Assembly (NCBI GenBank): GCA_017644045.1
Contig: JAEPMI010000003.1
Coordinates: 62,001-126,000, forward strand
Reading direction: 5' to 3'
Source: Deltaproteobacteria bacterium
GTDB taxonomy: Bacteria; Myxococcota_A; Polyangia; Polyangiales; Houyiibacteriaceae
Length of the DNA: 64,000 bases
The position numbers and the translations under genes are program-made. The notes beneath the pieces were generated by a model, which saw nothing but the letters and a program-made list of their open reading frames with translations, was not told the origin of the DNA and ran no database searches. Positions within the stretch are counted from its first letter, which is position 1, and each line of letters begins with the position of its first letter. Of this stretch, positions 7,861 to 16,359 are shown one piece after another.

Positions 7861-8841
7861 TCAGGGGATGTACTTGGCGGTTTCGAGGAGCGCCGGCGTG
7901 ATGCGGTGCTGGAGCGGCAGGTACTCCATCTCGAGCGTGTAGGGGAACGGGGTGTCCCAGCCGGTCACGCGGACGGGCGGGGCCTCGAGGTGGACGAAGG
8001 CCTTCTCGGTCACGAGCGAGAGCAGCTCGGCGCCGAACCCACAGGCCTTGGGGGCTTCGTGCACGATCACCAGGCGGCCGGTCTTCTTCACCGACTCGAC
8101 GATGGTGTCGATGTCCACCGGCCAGAGCGTGCGCAGGTCGATGACCTCTGCGCTGACGCCTTCCTCGGCGACCTCGTCGGCGCTGGCGAGCGCCTCGAAG
8201 AGCATTGCGCCCCAGCCGACGACCGTGACGTCCTCGCCCTCGCGGACGACCTTCGCCTTGCCGATCGGGATCGTGTACTCGTCCTCCGGCACGTCCATCT
8301 TCACCGCGCGGTAGACCCGCTTCGGCTCGAAGAAGAGGACCGGGTCGTCGTCGCGGATGGCGCTGAGCAGCAGGCCCTTCGCGTCGTACGGGTTCGACGG
8401 GCAGACCACCTTCAGACCGGCGGTGTGGATGAAGAGGCTCTCCGGCGACTGCGAGTGGTAGTGGCCACCGCGGATACCGCCGCCGACCGGCGTGCGGATG
8501 ACCATCGGCACCGTGTACTCACCGCCGCTGCGGTAACGGAACTTCGCCGCCTCGCTGACGATCTGGTCGAACGCGGGGAAGATGAAGTCGGAGAACTGGA
8601 TCTCCGGCACGGGGCGCAGGCCGTAGAGGGCCATGCCGATCGCGGTGCCGATGATGCCGCCCTCGGCGAGCGGCGTGTCGATCACGCGGTCGTCGCCGAA
8701 CTCGTCGAAGAGGCCCTGCGTGACGCGGAAGACACCGCCGACCTTGCCGACGTCCTCGCCGAGGACGATCACGTCCTCGTCGTTGCGCATCTCGGTGCGA
8801 AGGGCCGAGTTCACGGCCTGGACCAGGTTCATCTGCGGCAT
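7861..8841 (-). CDS. bkdAB: 2-oxoacid dehydrogenase E1 beta subunit
   Basis: 326 residues from ATG at 8841 (MPQMNLVQAVNSALR). The upstream extension to 8877 overlaps E1alpha coding sequence and was rejected. Transketolase pyrimidine-binding domain: VLGEDVGKVGGVFRVTQGL, DTPLAEGGIIGTAIGMAL, then FDQIVSEAAKFRYRSGG. C-terminal transketolase domain: VTVVGWGAMLFEALASADEV and VIDLRTLWPVDIDTI. With E1alpha it forms the alpha2beta2 thiamine-diphosphate enzyme that decarboxylates the 2-oxoacid and reductively acylates E2. It starts 1 bp after the E1alpha stop, consistent with tight stoichiometric coupling. Confidence 0.93.
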   Translation of the reverse strand: MPQMNLVQAVNSALRTEMRNDEDVIVLGEDVGKVGGVFRVTQGLFDEFGDDRVIDTPLAEGGIIGTAIGMALYGLRPVPEIQFSDFIFPAFDQIVSEAAKFRYRSGGEYTVPMVIRTPVGGGIRGGHYHSQSPESLFIHTAGLKVVCPSNPYDAKGLLLSAIRDDDPVLFFEPKRVYRAVKMDVPEDEYTIPIGKAKVVREGEDVTVVGWGAMLFEALASADEVAEEGVSAEVIDLRTLWPVDIDTIVESVKKTGRLVIVHEAPKACGFGAELLSLVTEKAFVHLEAPPVRVTGWDTPFPYTLEMEYLPLQHRITPALLETAKYIP

Positions 8842-8842
8842 C

Positions 8843-9976
8843 TCAGTGGTGCTCCTTGGCGCGCGGGCCGTTCTCACACTGCTCCTGCTGTTCCTTCAGG
8901 TGCCAGGGCGTCTCGTCGTACACACCCTCGAACATCGTCGAGAGCGCGGGCTTGGGCTTCTCCTCGGCGGCGGCGATGCACGCCTTGAGCTCGGCCTCGG
9001 TGTCCTTGCGGAAGGCCTCGTCCTCGGCGTCCGACCAGGCGTCGAGCGTGTCGAGGTGCTTGCGGCCGCGGACCAGCGGGTCCGTCTGGCGCCACGAGTC
9101 GACCTCGTCGCTCGCGCGGTAGGCTCGCGGGTCGTCGGAGGTGGAGTGACCGCCGACGCGGTAGGTGAGCATCTCGACCAGGAAGGGCCCTTCGCCCTTG
9201 GCCGACTTCTCCACGCACTCGCGGACGACGGCGTAGGTGGCCAGGAAGTCGTTGCCGTCGACGCGCACGGCGGGGACTCCGTAGGCGACGCCCTTGTCGG
9301 CGAAGGTCTTGCTGGCGGTCTGCTTCTCGGAGGGCACGCTGATGGCCCAGCGGTTGTTCCGGCACAGGAAGATGACCGGCGCGTCCATCACGCCAGCGAA
9401 GTTCATGCCGGTGTGGAAGTCGTTGGAGCTGGTCGCACCCTCACCGAAGTAGACGCTGACCACGGTGTCGGTGCCCTTCTTCTTGGCCGCCCAGCCGAAG
9501 CCCACGGCCTGGGTCATCTGGGTGCCGATCGGCGAGCTGACCGATCCGAAGTTGTACTTCTTGCCCGAGTAGTGGTCGGGCATCTGGCGGCCCATGACCA
9601 CGTCTTCGGCGTTGCCGAACATGTTGTCGACGTAGGACTGCAGCGGGAAGCCGCGCCACAGCAGCGCGCCGAACTCGCGGTAGCAGGGGAAGATCCAGTC
9701 CTGCGGGCGCATCGCGGCGGCGGAGCCGATGATGCACGCCTCCTCGCCGAGGCTCCCGATGTGGAACCCGATCCGGCCCTGGCGCTGCAGACGCTCGAGC
9801 TGGGTGTCGATGATCCGCGTGCGCACCATCGCCTTGTACAGGTCCAGGACCTGCTCGACGGGGAGCTTGGGATCGGCCTCGGGTCGGACCTTTCCGTCCG
9901 GCCCGATGACGGTGACGACCTCGTCGTCGAAGGACGACTCGGGCGTTCGAATCGGCACCACTTGTTCTGTCTGCAT
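8843..9976 (-). CDS. bkdAA: 2-oxoisovalerate-type dehydrogenase E1 alpha subunit
   Basis: 377 residues from ATG at 9976. The open frame continues upstream inside lipA out of frame, which is an artefact. The ThDP-binding signature is GEGATSSNDFHTGMNFAG followed by CRNN. The family-typical phosphorylation-loop region reads RVGGHSTSDDPRAYR, very close to the mammalian and bacterial BCKDH E1alpha loop (HHSTSDDSSAYR). RIGFHIGSLGEEA and GRQMPDHYSGKKYN are also BCKDH-like. This supports branched-chain 2-oxoacids (from Val, Leu, Ile) as substrates; in myxobacteria this route supplies primers for iso-branched fatty acids. It sits 5 bp after lipA. Confidence 0.92.
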   Translation of the reverse strand: MQTEQVVPIRTPESSFDDEVVTVIGPDGKVRPEADPKLPVEQVLDLYKAMVRTRIIDTQLERLQRQGRIGFHIGSLGEEACIIGSAAAMRPQDWIFPCYREFGALLWRGFPLQSYVDNMFGNAEDVVMGRQMPDHYSGKKYNFGSVSSPIGTQMTQAVGFGWAAKKKGTDTVVSVYFGEGATSSNDFHTGMNFAGVMDAPVIFLCRNNRWAISVPSEKQTASKTFADKGVAYGVPAVRVDGNDFLATYAVVRECVEKSAKGEGPFLVEMLTYRVGGHSTSDDPRAYRASDEVDSWRQTDPLVRGRKHLDTLDAWSDAEDEAFRKDTEAELKACIAAAEEKPKPALSTMFEGVYDETPWHLKEQQEQCENGPRAKEHH

Positions 9977-9981
9977 CCCCG

Positions 9982-10953
9982 TCACTCTCCTGCGCCGCCG
10001 CCGAGCACGTGCAGGCGACGCTTGCGTCCATAGCGATCCACGGCGCCCGGCGCGCTGCCGCGCTCCTTGCCCTTCAGGGCACCGTGGAGGAAGGCCTCCG
10101 CGGCCCGGTAGCTCGACCGGACCAGGGGACCACTGGCGACGAAGGTGAAGCCCATGGCCTCGCCCTCCTCGCGGTACTTCTCGAACTCTTCCGGCTCGAC
10201 GTAGCGCTGCACGTCGGCGTGCTTCTTCGTCGGCCGCAGGTACTGGCCGATCGTGAGCACGTCGACCTCCGCGTCGCGGAGGCGCTTCATGGCGTCGAGC
10301 ATCTCGTCCTCGGTCTCGCCGAGGCCGACCATCAGCGAGGACTTCGTCACCACGCCGTTGGCTTCCTTGGCCCACTTCAGCACGTCGATGGAGCGGTCCC
10401 AGCTGCAGCGCGCATCGCGAATGGTCCGCTGCAGGCGCGGCACGACCTCGACGTTGTGCGCGAACACGTCCGGGCCACCATCGACGACGACCGTCTCGAC
10501 GTCCTTCCGGACGCCCTGGAAATCCCCCAGGAGCACCTCGACGAGCAGGTTCGGGGCGTAGTGGTTGATGCGCTGCACGGTGCGCGCGACGTGGTCGGCG
10601 CCGCCATCGAGCAGGTCGTCGCGGTCGACCATGGTCATCACGACGTACGCCAGGTCCATCGCGCCGAGCGCCTTGCCGACGTTCTCCGGCTCGCGCGGGT
10701 CGGCGAAGCCACCGGGGTCGCCGGTGTTCACCGAGCAGAAGCGACACCCGCGCGTGCAGGTCTCGCCGAGGATCATGATGGTCGCGGTACCGGCGGCCCA
10801 ACACTCGAAGATGTTCGGGCACTTGGCCTCTTCACAGACCGTGTTCAGGTCCAGGCCGCGCAGCTGCTCCTTCAGACCTTTGAAGCGCTCCTGTCCCTCG
10901 CCATTGGGGAGGCGGACGCGTAGCCAATCGGGCTTTCGTGCGGGGAGGGTCAT
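9982..10953 (-). CDS. lipA: Lipoyl synthase (radical SAM)
   Basis: 323 residues from ATG at 10953 (MTLPARKPDWLRVRLP), the position usual for LipA; an in-frame ATG at 10989 is possible. The auxiliary 4Fe-4S cluster motif is CEEAKCPNIFEC (CX4CX5C). The radical-SAM motif is CTRGCRFC (CX3CX2C). The C-terminal RSSY serine that ligates the auxiliary cluster is present in VRSSYRAAE. It inserts two sulfurs into the octanoyl group on E2. As first gene of the bkd operon it would make lipoyl cofactor for the same complex; no lipB was seen nearby. Confidence 0.96.
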   Translation of the reverse strand: MTLPARKPDWLRVRLPNGEGQERFKGLKEQLRGLDLNTVCEEAKCPNIFECWAAGTATIMILGETCTRGCRFCSVNTGDPGGFADPREPENVGKALGAMDLAYVVMTMVDRDDLLDGGADHVARTVQRINHYAPNLLVEVLLGDFQGVRKDVETVVVDGGPDVFAHNVEVVPRLQRTIRDARCSWDRSIDVLKWAKEANGVVTKSSLMVGLGETEDEMLDAMKRLRDAEVDVLTIGQYLRPTKKHADVQRYVEPEEFEKYREEGEAMGFTFVASGPLVRSSYRAAEAFLHGALKGKERGSAPGAVDRYGRKRRLHVLGGGAGE

Positions 10954-11027
10954 GAGGTGTGAAAGAGGGTCGCCCTGGGGCGATGGCAAGGCTCGGCGAG
11001 GGACGCCCTCGGAGAACTGCCGATCCT

Positions 11028-11056
11028 GCTTTAGGTGGCGGCTCGAAAGGTGTCAA
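11028..11056 (-). promoter_or_regulatory. Sigma70-type promoter for the lipA-bkd operon
   Basis: On the minus strand a consensus TTGACA (11056-11051) is followed by a 17-bp spacer and TAAAGC (11033-11028). The -35 is perfect and spacing ideal; the -10 matches 3 of 6. It lies about 75 bp before the lipA start at 10953. No other good promoter was seen in the 204-bp gap. Confidence 0.55.
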
Positions 11057-11157
11057 CGAGCTGAAATCACGGCAGCTTTGCCGCGACGCGTCAGGGCCGC
11101 CGCCGCGGCCCATCACATCGGGGGACATCGGCGCTCGCGGCCGCTAGCGGGCCCAGA

Positions 11158-12525
11158 TCATTCGGCATCCGAACGGCGGAGGCCGGGATCGTTCGCTGTG
11201 AGATCACCCACGTCGCCGACCGCTTTTTCCCGCGAATCCACCTCACCAGCGGCCCGATGGAGCGCGATCGTCCACCAGACGAGCACCACGGTGATGAGCT
11301 GCGGCACCGCTCGCGGGAGCTGCGCTTCCTTCAGGGTCTCCCAGAGCCAGACGCTGAAGAGCGGGATCCAGAGCGAGCCGATCAGCAGGGTCAGCAGGGT
11401 CAGCCCGTAGAAGCGGCCACCGCCGAAGGGGCGGCCCTCGGGATCGCTCCCGAGGCGGAGGTAGGCGACCCAGCCCGGCAGCAGGAAGAGGGCGACGTCG
11501 TAGAAGAGGAAGTGGGGGCTCGCGAGCCAGCCGGCGGCGATCGAGGCGGCCACCGCGAGATCCCAACGGCGCGTGCCGGGTGCCCACCCTTCGCGACGCC
11601 ACCACCGGCCGATGCCGACGCCGATGGCGAGGGTGGTCAGCGGGCCGAGCACGCTGCCGACCTTCGGAGCGAAGCCGTCGACGAGCAGCGCGAGCGCGCT
11701 CGGCACGCTCACCTGGTAGTAGGCCGGGAACTCGTCCCCGGGCACCAGGTTGCGGACCAGCGCTGCGGTTCGCGGCAGCGTCTCGAGGTAGCCCTCCCAC
11801 GCGCCGGGCATGAGCACGTACGAGAGCGCGCAGCCGGCGAGCCCCACGACCGTGGCCACCGCGATCGCCCGCCAGCGCCGTTGCATCAGGAGCACGACCG
11901 CGAAGCCGAAGGCGAGTTGCGGCTTGAGGATCATCGCCCCGAGCGCGATCCCGGCGAGCCCCTCGCGTTCCTTCCGCAGGGCGAGGAACGCCGCCGTGGC
12001 GAGCCCCAGACTGACGAAGGTGTTCTGCCCCATGATCAGCGCGAGCGTCGAAGGAAGCAGGAGCAGCGAGAACGTCAGTCCGCCGCCCATCCCGAAGGCG
12101 TCGCGGTCGATCGCCGAGCGCACCGCGCGGAGCGCGGCGATCAGGATCAGCAGCGCCACCACCCACCACGCGAGCACCGCGCCCACGTAGGGCAGCGCAC
12201 CGAAAGCCACCATCGCGAGCGCGTAGGGCGGCGGGTTCACGAACGCGGTGCTGCCGTTGCTCACCCGGCCGCGGAGCTCGTCCTGCAGCTCCTTCTGCGC
12301 GTCGAGGTCGTAGAGCTCGCGGCTCTGCCCCTCGAGGACCATTCGGCCGCCGGTGTAGAACGCGAGAAAGTCGCCGCCCGCCACCGTGCCGAAGCGATCC
12401 TCGATTCCGTCCCAGGCGCTGAACGCCTTGGGCAAGGCCACACCGAAGAGCAGCGTCGCGCCGACGGCCAGGTAGTAGACCCGCCACCGCCGCCGGTCGA
12501 CGAACCGCGCCAGCCCTTCCAGCAT
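11158..12525 (-). CDS. GT87/DUF2029-like membrane glycosyltransferase
   Basis: 455 residues with about ten hydrophobic helices. The first periplasmic loop has the DFLAFYTGGRMVLEGQ..LYD pattern and NPPPYALAMV, both typical of the polyprenyl-phosphate-mannose-dependent GT87 family (GT-C fold). A further loop has GDEFPAYYQVSVPSAL. The charged C-terminus (EVDSREKAVGDVGDL) is cytoplasmic. Related enzymes in actinobacteria elongate lipoarabinomannan; the substrate here is unknown, with envelope polysaccharide or glycolipid as a guess. It is monocistronic and ends about 100 bp upstream of the lipA promoter. Confidence 0.8.
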   Translation of the reverse strand: MLEGLARFVDRRRWRVYYLAVGATLLFGVALPKAFSAWDGIEDRFGTVAGGDFLAFYTGGRMVLEGQSRELYDLDAQKELQDELRGRVSNGSTAFVNPPPYALAMVAFGALPYVGAVLAWWVVALLILIAALRAVRSAIDRDAFGMGGGLTFSLLLLPSTLALIMGQNTFVSLGLATAAFLALRKEREGLAGIALGAMILKPQLAFGFAVVLLMQRRWRAIAVATVVGLAGCALSYVLMPGAWEGYLETLPRTAALVRNLVPGDEFPAYYQVSVPSALALLVDGFAPKVGSVLGPLTTLAIGVGIGRWWRREGWAPGTRRWDLAVAASIAAGWLASPHFLFYDVALFLLPGWVAYLRLGSDPEGRPFGGGRFYGLTLLTLLIGSLWIPLFSVWLWETLKEAQLPRAVPQLITVVLVWWTIALHRAAGEVDSREKAVGDVGDLTANDPGLRRSDAE

Positions 12526-12584
12526 GGGTCGAGACTACCCCGGGGACGGCGCGCGGAAGCGTCAGGGAACGAGGGAGCGCAATT

Positions 12585-12600
12585 TGTGAGGTAGCTCACG
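12585..12600. promoter_or_regulatory. CRP/FNR-like site (TGTGA-N6-TCACG)
   Basis: TGTGA, six bases, TCACG: 9 of 10 conserved bases of the CRP-family box, with a perfect GTGAG-N4-CTCAC core. It lies 75 bp before the small ORF at 12675 and 60 bp before the divergent GT87 gene, so it could act on either. A second GTGAG-N4-CTCAC occurs upstream of csoR at 57790. Confidence 0.4.
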
Positions 12601-12674
12601 CGCAAGCTCTTGATCGCGGTTGGCCCGATGCTCAGTTCGCCAATCGGACCAGCAACCAACAGGAGGTGCATTCC

Positions 12675-12875
12675 ATGAGCGATCATCGAATCGAACACCC
12701 CCAGTCCCGCGAAGCGAAGCCCGACGGGTGGCGTTTCGAATCGGACGAGTTGGAGAACGCCTCGTACCCATTCGTGGATGACTTCGACTTCCACGACGGG
12801 TGGAGTGCGATCCGCCGTCGCCGGTCGAGCGCCCATGCCGTCGCGCCTGGGGGACCGACGAAGACGCACCACTAG
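12675..12875 (+). CDS. Small acidic protein, unknown
   Basis: 66 residues with an excellent ribosome-binding site, AGGAGG at 12661-12666, 8 bases before ATG 12675. The sequence is hydrophilic: an acidic, aromatic middle (YPFVDDFDFHDGW) then a basic patch (IRRRR) and a His-ended tail. No signal, membrane helix or cysteine. It is not recognised. It is followed directly by a 14-bp hairpin and then the sigma-like gene on the same strand, so the two may share a transcript with attenuated read-through. It could be a partner or regulator of the downstream protein; this is a guess from position only. Confidence 0.55.
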   Translation: MSDHRIEHPQSREAKPDGWRFESDELENASYPFVDDFDFHDGWSAIRRRRSSAHAVAPGGPTKTHH

Positions 12876-12880
12876 CCTGC

Positions 12881-12912
12881 CGGCCCCCGGGCGCTTCTGC
12901 GCCCGGGGGCCG
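12881..12912 (+). terminator. Very strong 14-bp hairpin between small ORF and sigma-like gene
   Basis: CGGCCCCCGGGCGC (12881-12894), loop TTCT, GCGCCCGGGGGCCG (12899-12912): a perfect all-GC stem starting 5 bases after the stop of the small ORF. There is no following T-run. It may terminate or attenuate transcription into the gene at 12967, or protect the small ORF's mRNA. Confidence 0.6.
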
Positions 12913-12966
12913 CGAGGCCTCGAACGACCTGGCTGCTGGGACCATCCGAAACGAAGGAGGACCAAC

Positions 12967-13524
12967 GTGGACGTGAGCTCGAGGAACGGAACGACCTGCG
13001 TGGACCTGCAGGCACTACGGCGCTTGGCCGCCAACGAGATGAGTCTCGCGCGCCTCGGGGCGGCTCAGCTGGATACCCTGGAGCCGGACGACTTCGTCGA
13101 CGAGGTGCTCGTCGACGACTGGTCCCGCTGGGGCATGGCCTGTGGGACGATTCCAGCTCGGCTGGTGAACGAGGTACGGACTCGGATCTGGAACGCCGCC
13201 GAGAGGACGATGGCCTCGCTGCCGCACTCGAGAGACGAGTGGCTTCGAGACAACTCGGTCTTCTGGCCCGACGTAGAACAGATCCCGTTCGAGGAGCTCA
13301 TCCATCACGACGGTCCAGGACCGCTGGAGTTGGCGGAGACCCTCGATGCCCTCTCGACGGATGAGCGGCGCGTGATCCTGTTGCACCGAGGGGAGGGCTG
13401 GTCTCTGGCGAACGTTGCGGCGTCTCTGCAGCTGGACCCCACCGAGGTCGAACGACTCCTCGAATCCGCGATCGAGAAGCTGGCTGACGTTTGGAGAACG
13501 AAACGCGACGAACCGATGGAGTAG
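12967..13524 (+). CDS. Sigma-factor-like DNA-binding protein (sigma70 region 4)
   Basis: 185 residues from GTG 12967, preceded by AAGGAGG at 12954-12960. The C-terminal 60 residues match sigma70 region 4: ALSTDERRVILLHRGEGWSL, then NVAASLQLDPTEVERLLESA and IEKLADVW. The helix-turn-helix is similar to ECF sigma factors. The N-terminal part (LRRLAANEMSLARLGAAQLD, WGMACGTIPARLVNEVRTRIW) is not a clear region 2, so core-polymerase binding and -10 recognition cannot be read off. It could be a divergent ECF sigma factor or a sigma-like transcription factor. No anti-sigma gene is adjacent. Confidence 0.65.
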   Translation: MDVSSRNGTTCVDLQALRRLAANEMSLARLGAAQLDTLEPDDFVDEVLVDDWSRWGMACGTIPARLVNEVRTRIWNAAERTMASLPHSRDEWLRDNSVFWPDVEQIPFEELIHHDGPGPLELAETLDALSTDERRVILLHRGEGWSLANVAASLQLDPTEVERLLESAIEKLADVWRTKRDEPME

Positions 13525-13546
13525 CGCCGTCGTTCGTGCTCGCACC

Positions 13547-15280
13547 TCAGCTCAGGAGCGGCCGCAGCTCTTCACGCAGCCGGTTGCCGAGGGAGCCGAA
13601 CGGGAGCCCGCGGACCAGGTCCGCCCATGGGTCGACGCGGTAGCTGCTCGCGCGTGGCGCGGCGTCCCGCATCCAGGTCGCGTGCATCGTGAAGCCGGCG
13701 GTGAGCTCGGGGTGGCCGAGCTTCACGAGGGGACCTCGGGCGAGGTCCTCGGCGTCGAAGATCCACAGCTCGGTGTCGTCGCCCGACCACACGACGACGA
13801 TCAGGAAGCCGTGCTCCGCGTGGGTCGCGTCGTCGTGCGGAACGAACTGCGGCGACGAGAGCGTGGTGGAGGGAGGGAAGCGGAACTCGTCGACGATGCG
13901 TAGCCCTTGGACGTCCAGCCGGAAGAGCACCGACGGCGACCAGCGCTTCTTCCGCACGACGTCGACCGGGACCCGGCGGTGCGGGTGATCGCCGTAGGTG
14001 TCGAGGTGGGGCGCGGGGACGAGCTCGGGCCAGAACCCGGAAGCGAACCACCACTGCGCCGTCACCCGAGCCGGGTCGTGATGGGGGCTCGTGCTGGTGT
14101 CGGTGACGAATCCGAGGCCCCACGTGCGCTCCTCGTCGGCGAGCCACTGCGAAGAGGTCTCGCCCGTGTGCGGATCGATCACGTGCCGGCCGAGGACGTT
14201 CACGTCGGTGCCGCAGGTCGGCAGACCGTCGAACCCTGGAGCGATCGGCCGTCCGTCGGTCTGCGGCTGGCCCGCGCGTACCCACCGCGCGAGGTCGAGC
14301 CCGACGCTGTGGCCCGCGTGCACCACCACGCCGTATCGGTCGCAGTGGTCGACCGCGAAGTGGCTCGCTTCGCGCTCGAGCTCGACCGGTCGCGCGAGGA
14401 CCTCCGAGCCAGGGCGCGCCGAGAGCGCCGCGCGCTCCACCAACCACAGGCGCGCGTGTGGATGCTGCGCGGGGGCGCGTCGCGACCAGGGATCCGGGAG
14501 CAGCGCGTGGAGCGAGACACGAAAGGCCGTGTCCATGAGCAGCACCCAGCGCTCGCTCACGGCCATCTGGTGGACCGACTGCTCGATCACGACCGGGCGC
14601 CCGGCGGGATCGACCAGCGGCCACGACTCCGGCTCGCTCTCGCCGGTCCAGCGCAGCAACCGGGTGAAGGGCCGCGAGCCGGACTTCGCCAGCCCGAGCG
14701 AGTAGTTCACGAAGAACATCTCGTGGGTCTGCGCATCCCAGGCCGGGTGCCCGGTGCCCATCACCAGCGGGAAGGAGTGCCTCGGCATGGCGGACGGCGT
14801 CCAGCTCTCGCGGGCGCCGATCACCGTGGCGAGCTCGAGGGTCGCGGGGTCGACCTCCACCGGGCGTGCCGCGTCGTACCCCGCCAGCAGCCGTGTGGGC
14901 TGACCCGGCAGCTCGAAGCTCGCGAGCGCGGTGTTGCCGAAGTTCCGAAAGCCGAGCCGTGGCGAGAGTCGCGCGAGCCCGACGTTCCGAAAGCGCGCCA
15001 CCCGATCGTCGCGAACGAGCTCGTCCGCGAGCTGGCAGGGGGTGCGCAACACCCGCGAGGTGATCGAGGGCTCCGGACCCAGGCGCACTCGCCGAATCAG
15101 ACCGTCACCGAGGAACACCGGGGTGCGACCACCGCCCGCGGTGCCCGCGGGGCCGACGAAGAAGTAGTGACCGCCGAGCCCTCGGGGCAGCTCCCCTTCG
15201 ATCACCCGGAGCGAGAGCTCGGTGTGCTCGACCCGAGGTTGCGACCCCGTGATGCGGGGGTATGCGGACTGCACGCGCAC
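13547..15280 (-). CDS. Carotenoid oxygenase (RPE65/CCD family)
   Basis: 577 residues. N-terminal family signature ELPRGLGGHYFFVGPAG and the DGLIRRVRL strand. Candidate iron-ligating histidines fall in the expected four places: PRHSFPLVMG, IEQSVHQMAVSERWVLLMD, ASHFAVDHCDRYG and GFTMHATWM. The C-terminal block SPQFVPHDD...GFLIVVVWSGDDTELWIFDAEDL matches the family's last blades. These enzymes cleave conjugated polyene bonds of carotenoids or stilbenes using non-haem iron and oxygen. No signal peptide. No carotenoid-synthesis gene is adjacent, so the substrate is unknown; the terpenoid-cyclase-fold protein 1 kb upstream is only a loose hint. Confidence 0.85.
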   Translation of the reverse strand: MRVQSAYPRITGSQPRVEHTELSLRVIEGELPRGLGGHYFFVGPAGTAGGGRTPVFLGDGLIRRVRLGPEPSITSRVLRTPCQLADELVRDDRVARFRNVGLARLSPRLGFRNFGNTALASFELPGQPTRLLAGYDAARPVEVDPATLELATVIGARESWTPSAMPRHSFPLVMGTGHPAWDAQTHEMFFVNYSLGLAKSGSRPFTRLLRWTGESEPESWPLVDPAGRPVVIEQSVHQMAVSERWVLLMDTAFRVSLHALLPDPWSRRAPAQHPHARLWLVERAALSARPGSEVLARPVELEREASHFAVDHCDRYGVVVHAGHSVGLDLARWVRAGQPQTDGRPIAPGFDGLPTCGTDVNVLGRHVIDPHTGETSSQWLADEERTWGLGFVTDTSTSPHHDPARVTAQWWFASGFWPELVPAPHLDTYGDHPHRRVPVDVVRKKRWSPSVLFRLDVQGLRIVDEFRFPPSTTLSSPQFVPHDDATHAEHGFLIVVVWSGDDTELWIFDAEDLARGPLVKLGHPELTAGFTMHATWMRDAAPRASSYRVDPWADLVRGLPFGSLGNRLREELRPLLS

Positions 15281-15354
15281 GACTTCGACTCTCGGGGCGT
15301 CCCGAGGCTCCTCCTACCACGTCCCGGCGCGAACGGGACGCACTCTCGGCTGGG

Positions 15355-16359
15355 TCAGGTGTCGCGCAGCGCGCGGGTGTGCGGGTAGTCGACGACGGCG
15401 AAGCGCCGGGCGAGCTCTTCGATCGCGACGCCCCGCTGCGTGACGTTCCCCTCCATGATCGGGCCGAGGAAACCGGACGAGAGCGGGAGGTAGGTGGCGC
15501 CCATCGGGTTGAGCCCCATCAGTCGCGCGCAGGTCGCGTCGAGCGCCGGGAGGTTCCGGCCCATCACCAGGCAACCGAGGGGCTTCGGGTCGCCCATGAT
15601 CGGTCCATCGCCCTCCATCCCGATGATGCCGTCGGCGATCGCGAAGTCGGGCGCGACCGCCGCGTTGATGTCGACGATCGACTGGTGAATGCCCTCTTGG
15701 TGCAGAACGTTCTTGGGCCAGCCGTAGGCGATCCCGGGCATCACGCCGAAGAAGTTCTTCATCGCGCAGGTCACGCCCGCCCAGTGGTGGGTCTTGATCT
15801 TCGGGAGCGAGACCACCCAGTCGGCCTCGACGAGCGTCTTGGGCAGGATGAGCTCCGCGAGGTTCGTGAGCCCGCTGTCGTTTGGGACCTGGACGACGTC
15901 GTCGTGGTTGAGATCGACGAAGTCCAGCTCGGCCGCCTCGAGCGAGTCGACCATCCCCGACTCCTCGAGCACCAGCCAGCTGTCGCGTCGGTGGCCCTGG
16001 CCTTCGGCGACGAAGGGGTCCGCGCCGAGCTGTCGAAACGCCCGCGCGACCGCGAGCACGACGGCCGGGTGGGTGTTGATGTGCGGCTCGCCGAGCGCGG
16101 TCTCGACCAGGTTGGGCTTCAGGAGCACGCGCTTGCCCCGGAGCTCCGCCTCGTGCACCCCGAGCTGCTCGAAGCCTCGCAGGACGATGGCTTCCAGGTC
16201 GGCGGTGTAGTCGCTCGCGCGGAGCACCGAGACCTCGGCTTCGAGGCCGTTCTCCCGCTCGTCGAGCAGCTTCGCGACGGTCACCGCGCCGGCTCCGGTG
16301 GCGATGACCCCGAGGCCCTGGAGGAGCGCACGGCGAGACAGCTTCGTGCTCTCGCTCAT
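15355..16359 (-). CDS. Tat-exported DUF362 protein, last gene of the lar operon
   Basis: 334 residues. A twin-arginine signal (KLSRRALLQGLGVIATGAGAV) predicts export or membrane anchoring. The DUF362 core shows LLKPNLVE, HINTHPAVVLAVARAF, SLPKIKTHHWAGVTCAMKNF and FAIADGIIGMEGDGPIMG. The last has the conserved GMEGxGP loop, and the paired histidines are candidate metal ligands. DUF362 function is unknown; some members carry Fe-S domains, but none is present here. The ATG overlaps the stop of the upstream cyclase-fold gene (ATGA), so it is translationally coupled. Because the operon makes the nickel-pincer cofactor without a LarA, this protein is a candidate user or partner; that is inference. 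Confidence 0.8.
   Translation of the reverse strand: MSESTKLSRRALLQGLGVIATGAGAVTVAKLLDERENGLEAEVSVLRASDYTADLEAIVLRGFEQLGVHEAELRGKRVLLKPNLVETALGEPHINTHPAVVLAVARAFRQLGADPFVAEGQGHRRDSWLVLEESGMVDSLEAAELDFVDLNHDDVVQVPNDSGLTNLAELILPKTLVEADWVVSLPKIKTHHWAGVTCAMKNFFGVMPGIAYGWPKNVLHQEGIHQSIVDINAAVAPDFAIADGIIGMEGDGPIMGDPKPLGCLVMGRNLPALDATCARLMGLNPMGATYLPLSSGFLGPIMEGNVTQRGVAIEELARRFAVVDYPHTRALRDT

Noticed and set aside
8843-10822. 659-codon frame joining lipA region to E1alpha
   Set aside because: Only the part below 9976 is E1alpha; the rest is out of frame with lipA. The ATG at 9976 is the real start.
12881-12912. Hairpin as a riboswitch
   Set aside because: No conserved aptamer sequence; only a simple perfect stem-loop.
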